Shown here: piece after piece, positions 8,563 through 15,933 of the stretch
Layout of the letters: each line of letters opens with the position of its first letter
How positions within the stretch are numbered: the first letter of the stretch is position 1
Assembly: GCF_050589645.1 (NCBI RefSeq)
Contig: NZ_JBNGOQ010000003.1
Coordinates: forward strand, 744,001 to 808,000
Length of the DNA stretch: 64,000 nt
Source of the DNA: JBNGOQ01 sp050589645
GTDB taxonomy: Bacteria > Bacteroidota > Bacteroidia > Flavobacteriales > Flavobacteriaceae
Direction of reading: 5' to 3'
Notes under the pieces: generated by a model
What the model was told of the DNA's origin: nothing
What the model saw: the letters and a program-made list of their open reading frames with translations, nothing else
The model's database searches: none
Position numbers and translations under genes: made by a program

Positions 8563-9936
8563 ATGATAGATGCCAAGGTTTTAGTAATAGATGACAATAA
8601 AAGCGTGCTTAGTGCGCTGGAAATCCTATTGCAGTTTGAGTTTAAAAGTGTTGTGACCTTATTTAATCCGAATCAGATTTCTTCCTTTCCCAATATTACG
8701 GAACTGGACCTGGTGCTTTTGGATATGAATTTTTCGGCGGGTGTAAACTCGGGCAATGAGGGACTCTTTTGGCTAAAGGAGATCCAAAAGCGGTCACCGC
8801 ATACCTCGGTAATCATGATGACGGCCTATGGGGCAGTAGACTTAGCGGTTAAGGCCTTAAAAGAAGGTGCGGCCGATTTTGTGCTGAAACCCTGGAACAA
8901 TGAAAAATTATTGGCGACGGTAAAGTCGGCCTACCAGTTGCGTCAGTCCCGAAAGGAAATTAACCAATTAAAAAAGAAAGAAAGCAGCCTTAAGCAAGTG
9001 ATCAATGATGACAAGAATGCGATCATTGGGAATTCCAAGGCGCTTGCGGCAGTACTGAATTTGGTGCGAAAAGTGGGAAGAACGGATGTCAATGTGTTGA
9101 TTACCGGTGAAAATGGCACTGGAAAAGAGCTCATAGCCAGGGAATTGCATAGGACCTCAAGGCGAAAAAACGAGGTTTTCATTGGGGTGGATATGGGTTC
9201 CATCTCGGAGAGCTTGCTGGAAAGTGAACTGTTCGGGCATCAAAAGGGCGCTTTTACCGATGCCAAGGAAGACCGGATAGGAAAGTTTGAAGCCGCTCAT
9301 GAAGGCACACTTTTTTTGGATGAAATAGGCAACCTTTCCTTACCTGCACAGGCCAAACTGCTATCAGCCATTCAAAACAGATCCATCGTGAGGGTCGGGT
9401 CCAACCAACCGCACAATGTGGATATCCGATTGGTCTGTGCCACCAACTGTAATTTGGAAAAGATGGTCGCAGACGGACTTTTCAGGGAGGATTTGCTTTA
9501 CAGGATAAACACCATACACGTGGAAGTACCCCCTTTGAGGGAACGGGGTGATGACATCCTGGTACTGGCCGATTTTTATTTGAAGCGTTACACTTACAAA
9601 TACGATAAACCCGGACTGCGCATTAATCAGGCTGCCCAAGAAAAGCTTAAACAGTATTCTTGGCCGGGCAATATACGGGAATTACAGCATACCATGGAAC
9701 GTGCAGTAATCCTTTGCGAAGGCAATGTGTTGAAACCGGCGGATTTTCTACTGCATTCCAAAATTCCTACGTCCTTTGAAACCGGTCCGAAGACCTTGGA
9801 CGAAATGGAGCATTGGATGATCCTGAAGGCGTTGGACCAACACGATGGAAACTACAGCGCCGCTGCCGAGCAGTTGGGGGTTTCCAGACAGACCCTATAT
9901 AATAAAATGAAAAAACGAAAAGTCGATGATCAGTAG
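8563..9936 (+). CDS. Sigma-54-dependent response regulator (NtrC family)
   Basis: 457-aa activator of sigma-54 RNA polymerase. Receiver domain 1-125 with acidic pocket D10/D11, phosphoacceptor D54, T87 and K109; AAA+ domain about 150-385 with Walker A GENGTGKE (182-189), Walker B FLDEIG (251-256) and the sigma-54 contact loop; Fis-type HTH about 423-451. The contact loop reads GAFTDA (229-234) rather than the canonical GAFTGA, a variant that I believe recurs in Bacteroidetes response regulators. It is divergent from the efflux operon and overlaps the kinase gene by 11 bp, indicating translational coupling. The likely target is the -24/-12 promoter in front of tolC. Confidence 0.93.
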   Translation: MIDAKVLVIDDNKSVLSALEILLQFEFKSVVTLFNPNQISSFPNITELDLVLLDMNFSAGVNSGNEGLFWLKEIQKRSPHTSVIMMTAYGAVDLAVKALKEGAADFVLKPWNNEKLLATVKSAYQLRQSRKEINQLKKKESSLKQVINDDKNAIIGNSKALAAVLNLVRKVGRTDVNVLITGENGTGKELIARELHRTSRRKNEVFIGVDMGSISESLLESELFGHQKGAFTDAKEDRIGKFEAAHEGTLFLDEIGNLSLPAQAKLLSAIQNRSIVRVGSNQPHNVDIRLVCATNCNLEKMVADGLFREDLLYRINTIHVEVPPLRERGDDILVLADFYLKRYTYKYDKPGLRINQAAQEKLKQYSWPGNIRELQHTMERAVILCEGNVLKPADFLLHSKIPTSFETGPKTLDEMEHWMILKALDQHDGNYSAAAEQLGVSRQTLYNKMKKRKVDDQ

Positions 9937-11275
9937 AAACTTCTACATGCAGATGGTTGTCAGGATAGTCGCACTTGCCCTGACGGCAATGGTTTTTTCG
10001 TATCTTTTTTTTACGAAGCACTATTTTCCATTTGCGCTGCTGTTGCTACTATTTGTTGTGCAGTCTGTGGGCATGGTCCGCTACGTAAATCATACCAACC
10101 GTAAGATTGCCTATTTCTTTGACGCTATACGTAACGAGGATTTTACATTGCGCTTCCCTGAGAAAGACTTGATAAAATCGTTTGAAAAATTAAATCACAG
10201 CCTCAATCGCGTAAATGAACTGATACAGGAGGTACATTTAAAGAAACAGGAACAGGAACAATTTTATCAGGAAATTCTTAAACAAACCACTATTGGTATC
10301 CTGACCTTCAATGCTAAGGGGCATATCCTTTTTGCAAATCCCACGATGGAGCGTTTGTTGAACTATTCACCATTAAACCACATAAAGCAACTAGATCAAG
10401 TAGATAAAAAACTGTATGCGCTTTTTGCCCAGCTAAAACCCTTTGACCGCAGGCTAATTCAATTGACCAATGAACGGGAACGAAGACAACTGGCTTTAAA
10501 ATCAACTGCCCTCACCCTGAATGAACAAGATCTTTTGTTGGTAGTGGCGCATGATATTCACAAGGAGCTCGAGGAAAAGGAAACCGATTCCTGGGTACGC
10601 CTAATACGGGTCCTTACCCATGAGATTATGAATACGATAACCCCAATCACTTCTATTTCCGGGTCCATACTCAATTATTTTAAAACAGAAAAAGGCCTGG
10701 TACCAGTGGACTCCTTTGGTAAGTCGCACGTGGAGAATACGGTGAAGGGCCTGGAGGTAATCAAAAAACAGGGCACGGATCTAATGGAGTTCGTACAATC
10801 ATACAGAAGCCTTCTAAACGTTCCGGCTCCCGACAAGTCGATCATAAAGGCCAACGCACTTTTGAACAAGGTGCAGATCCTAATGGCAGAGGAGATTGCC
10901 AAAAACAAGTTGCAATTTACCGTTTCCTGTAACCCAGTGGACCTAGAATTTTATGGGGATGAGAGACAGTTGACCCAGGTACTGGTAAACCTCTCCAAAA
11001 ATGCCCTTCAGGCCTTACGGGATGATGCTAATGGCAGGATTGCGATGGTAGCCGGATCCACGGCTCAGGGAGAGAAATACATTGAGTTAAGCGATAACGG
11101 TCCAGGGATACCTGTGGAGCTTCTCGATGAGATTTTCGTGCCTTTTTTTACCACCAAAAAAGAAGGGACCGGGATTGGTTTAAGCCTTTCAAAACAGATC
11201 ATGCACTTGCACGGCGGGAATTTGGAGGTCCGTTCCGCCCCATTTCAGGGTACTTCCTTTGTTCTTACGTTTTAA
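9926..11275 (+). CDS. Sensor histidine kinase, NtrB-like, partner of the sigma-54 regulator
   Basis: 449 aa. Two adjacent membrane helices (about 10-30 and 34-52) leave almost no periplasmic loop, so the signal is probably sensed in the membrane or cytoplasm. A linker and PAS-like domain (about 105-210) precede the phosphoacceptor segment THEIMN (H232) and a HATPase_c domain with N box NLSKNALQAL, G1 DNGPGIP and G2 GTGIGLSL. The ATG lies inside the last codons of the response regulator gene (11-bp overlap). With the divergent MacB-type operon this forms a self-contained envelope-stress or drug-responsive efflux module; the pairing is inferred from position. Confidence 0.92.
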   Translation: MISRNFYMQMVVRIVALALTAMVFSYLFFTKHYFPFALLLLLFVVQSVGMVRYVNHTNRKIAYFFDAIRNEDFTLRFPEKDLIKSFEKLNHSLNRVNELIQEVHLKKQEQEQFYQEILKQTTIGILTFNAKGHILFANPTMERLLNYSPLNHIKQLDQVDKKLYALFAQLKPFDRRLIQLTNERERRQLALKSTALTLNEQDLLLVVAHDIHKELEEKETDSWVRLIRVLTHEIMNTITPITSISGSILNYFKTEKGLVPVDSFGKSHVENTVKGLEVIKKQGTDLMEFVQSYRSLLNVPAPDKSIIKANALLNKVQILMAEEIAKNKLQFTVSCNPVDLEFYGDERQLTQVLVNLSKNALQALRDDANGRIAMVAGSTAQGEKYIELSDNGPGIPVELLDEIFVPFFTTKKEGTGIGLSLSKQIMHLHGGNLEVRSAPFQGTSFVLTF

Positions 11276-11333
11276 ACAACGTTTATAGTGAAGAGTTATC
11301 AGTTGGCAGTAAGCAGTTCACAGTAAACAATGA

Positions 11334-11515
11334 ACAATTATCAATAACCACGAAACAGTAGGCATTTCGCTGGGCGCATGGCGCGTTGCGCGGTGCAGTA
11401 TATAGGGCAGTAAGCAGTTGGCAGTGGACAATTATCAATAACCCGAAACAGTGGGCATTTCGCTGGGCGCATGGCGCGTTGCTCGATGCAGTATAGTAGG
11501 CGGTTAGCAGTTGGC
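11334..11515. repeat. 94-bp tandem duplication
   Basis: The copies start at 11334 and 11428, both with ACAATTATCAATAACC, and share the core GGGCGCATGGCGCGTTGC followed by GTGCAG or ATGCAG. The second copy has a few substitutions and short indels. A third, shorter fragment of the core (GGCGCGTTGCGCGGTGCA) occurs near 11937-11954. Confidence 0.8.
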
Positions 11516-11648
11516 ACACCTGCGCCAAGGCTTACGCCTTTACTATCCATATGTCGTCGAAACTTTAGTGGAGACACAAGCTTCTGCGGCACGCGGACGG
11601 TGTATGTTGACAATGAACAATTAGCAGTGGCTTGAGAGCACTTTAGTG

Positions 11649-11723
11649 TTGATAATTGATGAATTACGAATATCGAAGGCCAAAATTTTGGTTTGATCTG
11701 TCATTCCGCATTTAGTGCGGAAT
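11649..11723. repeat. Dispersed element shared with island 2, with a 7-bp-stem hairpin
   Basis: Bases 11649-11681 are identical over 33 nt to 46861-46893 in island 2. They are followed by the hairpin ATTCCGC-ATTTAGT-GCGGAAT (11703-11723). The corresponding hairpin in island 2 (46915-46935) carries one arm substitution. This is the strongest evidence that both islands descend from the same mobile or recombining repeat family. Confidence 0.8.
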
Positions 11724-11812
11724 CCATTACAATTAAAAACAATAGGTGGACAGTTGGCAGCTCTCTGTGTTGGGTATGGGTGATGAGTTATGAGTTGATG
11801 AATTATGAATTC

Positions 11813-11854
11813 TATTCCCTATTCCCTATTCCCTATTCCCTATTCCCTATTCAC
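11813..11854. repeat. Heptamer tandem array, TATTCCC x5 plus one degenerate copy
   Basis: Five exact 7-nt units TATTCCC run from 11813 to 11847, followed by TATTCAC. The unit length is the same as in the array at 12254, but the sequence differs. Such arrays expand and contract by slippage. Confidence 0.9.
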
Positions 11855-12253
11855 TCTTCGCTCGTTGGGCGATGGGGTCGGAGATTCCTCGCAGGCTCGG
11901 AATGACAAAAGAAGGTGATAGTTGACATTATGCTTGGCGCGTTGCGCGGTGCATGATAATCAGCAGCGCTCAGTTCTAAGTTTTAAGTGTTAAATACAAG
12001 GCCAACCCCCGTCATTCGAAATTCATCATTCGTAGTTCGAAGAAGCTCCTTCCCTTTGTTAAGGGAAGGTGGCCCCGACCGAGCAAAGCGGGTGTCGGGG
12101 ACGGAAGGGTAGTAAAGAAAGTGGCAGTAAGAAGTTGGCGGTATTGAGTTATGAATTCTATTCGCTATTGCCTATTCTCTTTTCGCTAATACCTTGGTTA
12201 TTCGAATTTAGGACTTGGGACCCGAATACTATAGCTCAAAAAGGATATTGTCT

Positions 12254-12365
12254 AACCATCAACCATCAACCATCAACCATCAACCATCAACCATCAACCA
12301 TCAACCATCAACCATCAACCACCAGCCACCAGCCGTCAACCGTCAGCCACCAACCATCAACCATA
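12254..12365. repeat. Heptamer tandem array, AACCATC x9 plus seven degenerate copies
   Basis: Nine exact copies of AACCATC (12254-12316) are followed by seven related units (AACCACC, AGCCACC, AGCCGTC, AACCGTC, AGCCACC, AACCATC, AACCATA) up to 12365, which gives 16 units. The period of seven makes open frames in several phases, which encode INHQPST-type repeats; I do not regard these as genes. There are no spacers, so this is not a CRISPR array. Confidence 0.9.
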
Positions 12366-12436
12366 CTACATCCTCCCCAAATGCAAATCCCCTGGAACGG
12401 CATTTTGCACTCCAGGGGATGGGGAAATCACTACGA

Positions 12437-13090
12437 TTATAGTTTTACACCCACGCCAAATCCAAATATCCAGGGGTTGATATCCACGTCGGCCGTCACG
12501 GTCGCCCCCAAAGCGGAGGTGGCATTGACGGTGGCATCCGTATTCAGGAACAATTTTTTGATGTCTACATTCAAGAACCAGGTATCGTTGAGCATAAAAT
12601 CAAATCCGCCCTGAAGTGCAAAACCGAGGGCCGTATCGTAATCTACGTCATCGGCTACAGGTCCTTCATCCACTCCGTAAAAAAGCGTCAGATTTACACC
12701 CGCGCCCAGGTAGGGCACCAGATCACCACCGGTGAAATGGTACTGGCCCGTTAAAGTGGGCGGCAACAACCAGACCTCGCCCAGGTCAATATCCCCTGCG
12801 GTTGTTCCCACAGCTTCAACATCGTGCTTGGTGGTCGCCAAAATAAGTTCTGCCGCCCAGTTTTCCGTAAAAAAATAGGTAAAGTCCAATTCCGGCACGA
12901 AAGTGGTGGAAATATCCGCATCCCCTCCTATGGTTTCTATGGAGGCCCCCTCGTCCGGACTTACCACAATTCCCCGAAGGCGAATTTGCCATTTGCTATA
13001 ATCACTATCTGTACTTGGTGCCTCTTGGGCCTGCACAAAGTGTGCCCAACCAAAGAGCATTATTAATCCTGAGATTACTGTTTTTTTCAT
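12437..13090 (-). CDS. OmpW-like outer-membrane beta-barrel protein
   Basis: 217 aa from the ATG at 13090. A signal peptide (MKKTVISGLIMLFGWAHFVQA, about 1-21) is followed by alternating beta strands typical of the OmpW/OmpA-like eight-strand barrel, with the OmpW-like stretches FVPELDFTYFFTENWAAEL and LPPTLTGQYHF and a C-terminal GFGVGVKL strand. The frame is open 13 codons further upstream (to 13129), but only the shorter start gives a proper signal peptide. OmpW proteins form a narrow hydrophobic channel; the ligand here is unknown. The gene stands alone on the minus strand, next to repeat island 1. Confidence 0.82.
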   Translation of the reverse strand: MKKTVISGLIMLFGWAHFVQAQEAPSTDSDYSKWQIRLRGIVVSPDEGASIETIGGDADISTTFVPELDFTYFFTENWAAELILATTKHDVEAVGTTAGDIDLGEVWLLPPTLTGQYHFTGGDLVPYLGAGVNLTLFYGVDEGPVADDVDYDTALGFALQGGFDFMLNDTWFLNVDIKKLFLNTDATVNATSALGATVTADVDINPWIFGFGVGVKL

Positions 13091-13508
13091 GGTGTTACGT
13101 TTTAAGTGAGTTACAAAAGTAGGTGCCAAAAAGAGGCATAAACATGACTTAAATCATTGTAAAATTGGCTTCAAAACAAGGAATTTCTCAATTTGTACAG
13201 AATTCGGTCCGTACTACAACTCAAAAACGCCAAAAGTAAATGCAATTGTCTGAATAAGAATGAATTACATTGCATTTATTGCAAGGCGGAAAAGTAGGGG
13301 GCAATAGAATTCTAAACCGCCTGTTCCTATATTCGCCCACTTATTACTTCAGGTTTTTTCATGAACGCTAGCTGTCTAAACTTTGTACCCCGTAGGTAAG
13401 CCGGGTGGGTAGTGCCAAACTGCCCTTATCTACAAAATATAAGAGGGGCTTTTGCGGATTTAAGGAAAGCTCAAAATGGAAAAAAAATGAAGCAACGGGA
13501 TTTGTAAT
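13091..13508. other. Intergenic region upstream of the OmpW-like gene
   Basis: About 420 bp with no supported gene. On the minus strand, TACTTTTG (-7-type box, consensus TAnnTTTG) occurs at 13114-13121 and again at 13231-13238. The first lies about 24 bp ahead of the OmpW-like ATG and is the better promoter candidate, but no well-spaced -33 TTG was found. A 9-bp inverted repeat AAATGCAAT/ATTGCATTT (13238-13246, 13269-13277) could be a regulator site. Confidence 0.4.
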
Positions 13509-13892
13509 ATGGGAAAAGGAACTGTGTCGAGGAAACCGGAACGAAGGATGGCGAAGGGTCATATTGCCTTATTGGAAGATTTGGCAACCCATAGACTTCG
13601 AAACCCACGGGACTGGTCTGTCTTCAGGGAGAAGTTTTTTTTGGCCTACCCATCTTTTTTGAGGCTGATCCTTACCCAAGGATACCGTTTTACACTTTCC
13701 GAAGAACGCCTGTTGGCACTGGAAAAACTAAACCTTACACCCACCCATATGGCGGCGCTTTTAGGGATTTCCAAGGAGAGTGTGTATACGGCCCGGTATC
13801 GCTTGCGAAAAAAATTAAAACTGCCCTATCACAAGTGCATCATTGATTTCTTGGAAGGGGAGGAGGTGTCACAAAAGATTGTAAAAAAATGA
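13509..13892 (+). CDS. Small stand-alone HTH protein, LuxR-like C-terminal regulator domain
   Basis: 127 aa (or 114 from the second ATG at 13548). The body matches the C-terminal DNA-binding module that usually ends large Bacteroidetes TPR or propeller regulators: a stretch of the type NPRDWSVFREKFFLAYPSFL, then a helix-turn-helix NLTPTHMAALLGISKESVYTARYRLRKKL (motif about residues 75-103). Here the sensor part is missing. The N-terminal 13 residues are basic and lack family features, so 13548 may be the true start. It could be an independent small regulator or the remnant of a decayed long gene; no decayed upstream part is evident. The region upstream to 13091 is intergenic. Confidence 0.65.
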   Translation: MGKGTVSRKPERRMAKGHIALLEDLATHRLRNPRDWSVFREKFFLAYPSFLRLILTQGYRFTLSEERLLALEKLNLTPTHMAALLGISKESVYTARYRLRKKLKLPYHKCIIDFLEGEEVSQKIVKK

Positions 13893-14033
13893 TATACCGG
13901 CCACTTCCAAATGAGTGCTGGAAGATATACGGTGAGAAAGTATGAGTGGTAAGGTTGAAGGAGGCCATAAACCGGACGTTTATAGTGACTTTCTCCAAAT
14001 AAAATTGCCCATGAGGGTAATTCTGGTGTGTAG
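13893..14033. other. Intergenic leader before the tandem RNA-like units
   Basis: No gene is apparent. A weak stem ATTGCC-CATGAG-GGTAAT (14004-14021, one G-T pair) precedes the first RNA-like unit by about 12 nt. It may be part of the same transcript. Confidence 0.3.
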
Positions 14034-14100
14034 AGCTCAGATTGCGACGAGCAATTTGTGCGACTTGGCGAATGGGCTCGTCCTACAGCGAGCCCATTCT
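14034..14100 (+). ncRNA. Candidate structured RNA, unit A of a tandem pair
   Basis: The box AGCTCAG (14034-14040) is followed by a short hairpin ATTGC-gacga-GCAAT (14041-14055), a 16-nt linker, and a perfect 9-bp hairpin ATGGGCTCG-tcctacag-CGAGCCCAT (14072-14097). Unit B repeats this architecture 89-90 nt downstream with different bases but kept pairing. In both units GCTC of the box can alternatively pair with GAGC overlapping the 3' arm of the first hairpin (14049-14052 here), a tRNA-D-arm-like pairing that excludes the first hairpin. Orientation is inferred from the T-rich end of unit B. Function and family are unknown to me. Confidence 0.55.
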
Positions 14101-14122
14101 TAAGAATTACAGTACTGTGCAA

Positions 14123-14190
14123 AGCTCAGGTTGATTGGGAGCAACCTGGGTGATTAGGAGAATAGGTCCGTCTTATGGCGGGCCTATTTT
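14123..14190 (+). ncRNA. Candidate structured RNA, unit B of a tandem pair
   Basis: AGCTCAG (14123-14129), then hairpin GGTTG-attgggag-CAACC (14129-14146), a 15-nt linker and the hairpin ATAGGTCCG-tcttatgg-CGGGCCTAT (14162-14187), followed by TTTTATTT. Compared with unit A, the second stem shows two full compensatory changes (G-C to A-T at 14164/14185, T-A to C-G at 14168/14181) and one half change (C-G to T-G at 14167/14182), while both loops stay 8 nt. The last hairpin with its T-run could act as an intrinsic terminator. Confidence 0.55.
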
Positions 14191-14249
14191 ATTTAAAACC
14201 CTTGGACCGACCTTCTAAAATGTGCCCTGATCGCTGAAATGGGACACTC

Positions 14250-15746
14250 CTAAGACGTCTTTGAAACCTTCTTTGCAGGGTACAGTTTGGTGAATACCCA
14301 ACCGGCCAGCATGGCCAAAAGAAAGGAGGGTGCCAATACATCGAGTTTCTCAAAATATACCCCGATACCGGCTATCTCCTGTACGACAAATTTGAACAGG
14401 GGGACACAGAGAAACCCGGTGACCATGGAGGCAATAGCACCTTTTTCGGAGTAGTTCTTCCAAAACAGGGATAAAATAATTACCGGACAAAAAGTTGCGG
14501 CTATACCGGACCAACCGAAGATAATGAACCAAAAGATGGTTCTATCCGGGGAGAGCACGGCAACAGCCATGGAGAGTCCCAAAGCCAAAAGGGCCATAAG
14601 CAGCGTGACCACACGCGAAAGACGTCCGAGTCTATTGTTTGCCAAGTTAGGGTGAAATATTTTCTGATAGAAATCCCGTGTAATGGCGCTAGAGGCAACG
14701 ATCAACAACGAATCTATAGTGGACATGATTGCAGATAACACAATGGCTATATATACCCCTACCAATGTAAGGGGCAACAAATGCTCTACCATGACGATCA
14801 ATACATTTTCCCCACCTATTCCAAGTACCGCAAGGGGATCTTGCCCCGTTTCCGTAAACAGGTACCTTCCCAACAGCCCAATGGTAACGGCGGCGGCATC
14901 CGTTAATAAGGTAAACAAAATGGCCACCCATCGCCCCTTGTTGATTTCCTGCTCGTTCTTGATGGCCATAAAGCGCACATAGATCTGGGGAGAACCCAAA
15001 AAACCCAGTCCGATCATGGCGAACCCTAAAATGGTAAAGGCGTTTATCCAGGGGTCGTGACTAGTTCCCCAAAGATTCAGGAGACGGGGGTCTATGGCCC
15101 TGAGTCCGTTAACAAATTCCGAGCCACTTTCTATAGAAAACCAAGCTATTAGAGGAAGCGCTATAAGGCCAAAGAACATCATTAGGCCTTGGAAAAAATC
15201 GGACCATACGGCAGCCAAAAAACCGCCCACAAAAATATAGGCCGTCACTACAAGAAACCCTACGATGGCTCCAGTGAAGTAATCGATACCGATCAGGGAT
15301 TCAAACGCTTTTCCCGTAGTATCAATTTGTGCACTTACATAAATGATCACGAACACGGAAAGGGCGGTCGCCGCAATGCTCCTTAGGAGATTTGAGGTGG
15401 GCTTGAACCGTCCATCCAGATAGTCGGGTATGGTAATAGCCTTGTAGCTATCGGACTCGCGTTTAAAAGGCTTGGCCATAAAAAACCAGGAAATAGCCAC
15501 GCCCAATACCTCTCCCAGCACTACCCAATAGGCAGAAATTCCAGCAATGGCCCCCATGCCGGTAAGTCCCAGTAGCAGCCAACCCGATTCTCCAGTGGCC
15601 CGTGCGGAGAATGCCGCTGCCCAGTATCCTACTTTCTTTCCACCCACATAATAATCGCTTAGACTCTTTACCTTTTTTGAGGCGAATATTCCAATAAGGA
15701 ACAGGATGAGAAAATAGATGCTAAGGACTAGGAGTTTGGTGGTCAT
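14250..15746 (-). CDS. Sodium/solute symporter, PutP-like
   Basis: 498-aa inner-membrane carrier of the SSS family with about 13 hydrophobic helices. The N-terminal SDYYVGGKKVGYWAAAFSARATGESGW region resembles the PutP sodium/proline symporters (loop with the SGW motif), and the family signature AIMSTIDSLLIVASSAITRDFY lies around residue 330-350. I call it PutP-like; proline is the likely substrate but is not proven. It is divergent from the GntR regulator gene with about 190 bp between them and convergent with the RNA-like units. No flavobacterial -33/-7 promoter was found with confidence. It may be unrelated to the galactoside locus on the other side of gntR. Confidence 0.87.
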   Translation of the reverse strand: MTTKLLVLSIYFLILFLIGIFASKKVKSLSDYYVGGKKVGYWAAAFSARATGESGWLLLGLTGMGAIAGISAYWVVLGEVLGVAISWFFMAKPFKRESDSYKAITIPDYLDGRFKPTSNLLRSIAATALSVFVIIYVSAQIDTTGKAFESLIGIDYFTGAIVGFLVVTAYIFVGGFLAAVWSDFFQGLMMFFGLIALPLIAWFSIESGSEFVNGLRAIDPRLLNLWGTSHDPWINAFTILGFAMIGLGFLGSPQIYVRFMAIKNEQEINKGRWVAILFTLLTDAAAVTIGLLGRYLFTETGQDPLAVLGIGGENVLIVMVEHLLPLTLVGVYIAIVLSAIMSTIDSLLIVASSAITRDFYQKIFHPNLANNRLGRLSRVVTLLMALLALGLSMAVAVLSPDRTIFWFIIFGWSGIAATFCPVIILSLFWKNYSEKGAIASMVTGFLCVPLFKFVVQEIAGIGVYFEKLDVLAPSFLLAMLAGWVFTKLYPAKKVSKTS

Positions 15747-15890
15747 GCAGAGAAGAAAATTTGATCGTGCTTATAGTGAAAGACATAAAGATACGGTAAA
15801 GCAGGCACACGAAGCGCTTGTCACTAGATGCCAATTTGGGGCCATTTTAAGGTCAATTATCGATATGAAAACGCTAGACTCTTATTTTTT

Positions 15891-15919
15891 CGTAATATTA
15901 CGCACCGCATTTACGTAAA
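15891..15919. promoter_or_regulatory. Two palindromes in front of the GntR gene, candidate operator
   Basis: CGTAATATTACG (15891-15902) is a perfect 12-bp palindrome and TTTACGTAAA (15910-15919) a perfect 10-bp palindrome. Both are within 45 bp of the GntR-family start codon. They share the TTACG/CGTAA core. I infer autoregulation by the GntR protein; no copy was noticed in front of susC. Confidence 0.5.
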
Positions 15920-15933
15920 GGGAAATCAAGAAC

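Larger units (their letters stand above)
11276..12436. repeat. Gene-free island of short dispersed and tandem repeats (island 1)
   Basis: About 1.16 kb between the kinase stop and the OmpW-like gene holds no credible gene. It is a patchwork of short words such as cagttggcagt, caatgaacaat, atgaattatgaat and ggcgcatggcgcgttg, with a 94-bp tandem duplication, two heptamer arrays and several hairpins. ATTCC/GGAAT arms at 11884-11888 and 11899-11903 belong to a CATTCCGAG-like element. A double hairpin at 12048-12100 (CCTTCCCTT/AAGGGAAGG, then CCCCGAC/GTCGGGG) resembles REP-like elements seen in Bacteroidetes. Several words recur in island 2 (46437-47234), including a 33-bp identical stretch. Open frames here are low-complexity by-products. 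Confidence 0.8.

Noticed and set aside
11283..11613. Two overlapping minus-strand frames of 81 and 90 aa with repeated CQLLTA and NAPCAQRNA words
   Set aside because: They translate the 94-bp tandem duplication in two phases. No conserved domain and no separation from the repeat island.
12254..12365. CRISPR-like look of the AACCATC array
   Set aside because: Units are 7 nt and contiguous with no unique spacers, and no cas gene is seen anywhere in the window.
12069..12614. 181-aa open frame across the AACCATC array, rich in INHQPST repeats
   Set aside because: The heptamer period opens several frames at once (another one at 12215-12442). The translation is pure repeat, then antisense to the OmpW-like gene. 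No start context or family resemblance.
13405..13662. 85-aa plus-strand frame overlapping the small HTH gene
   Set aside because: Different phase from the HTH gene and no family resemblance. The frame at 13509 has a recognisable HTH.
14034..14100. tRNA-like D-arm (AGCTCAG followed by GAGC) in the RNA-like units
   Set aside because: No acceptor stem, no CCA end, no GTTCGA T-loop and no anticodon arm could be folded. I keep them as unclassified RNA candidates.
15718..15918. 66-aa plus-strand frame in the symporter-gntR interval
   Set aside because: It begins inside the symporter's 5' end, on the opposite strand, and runs through the operator palindromes. It has no domain.
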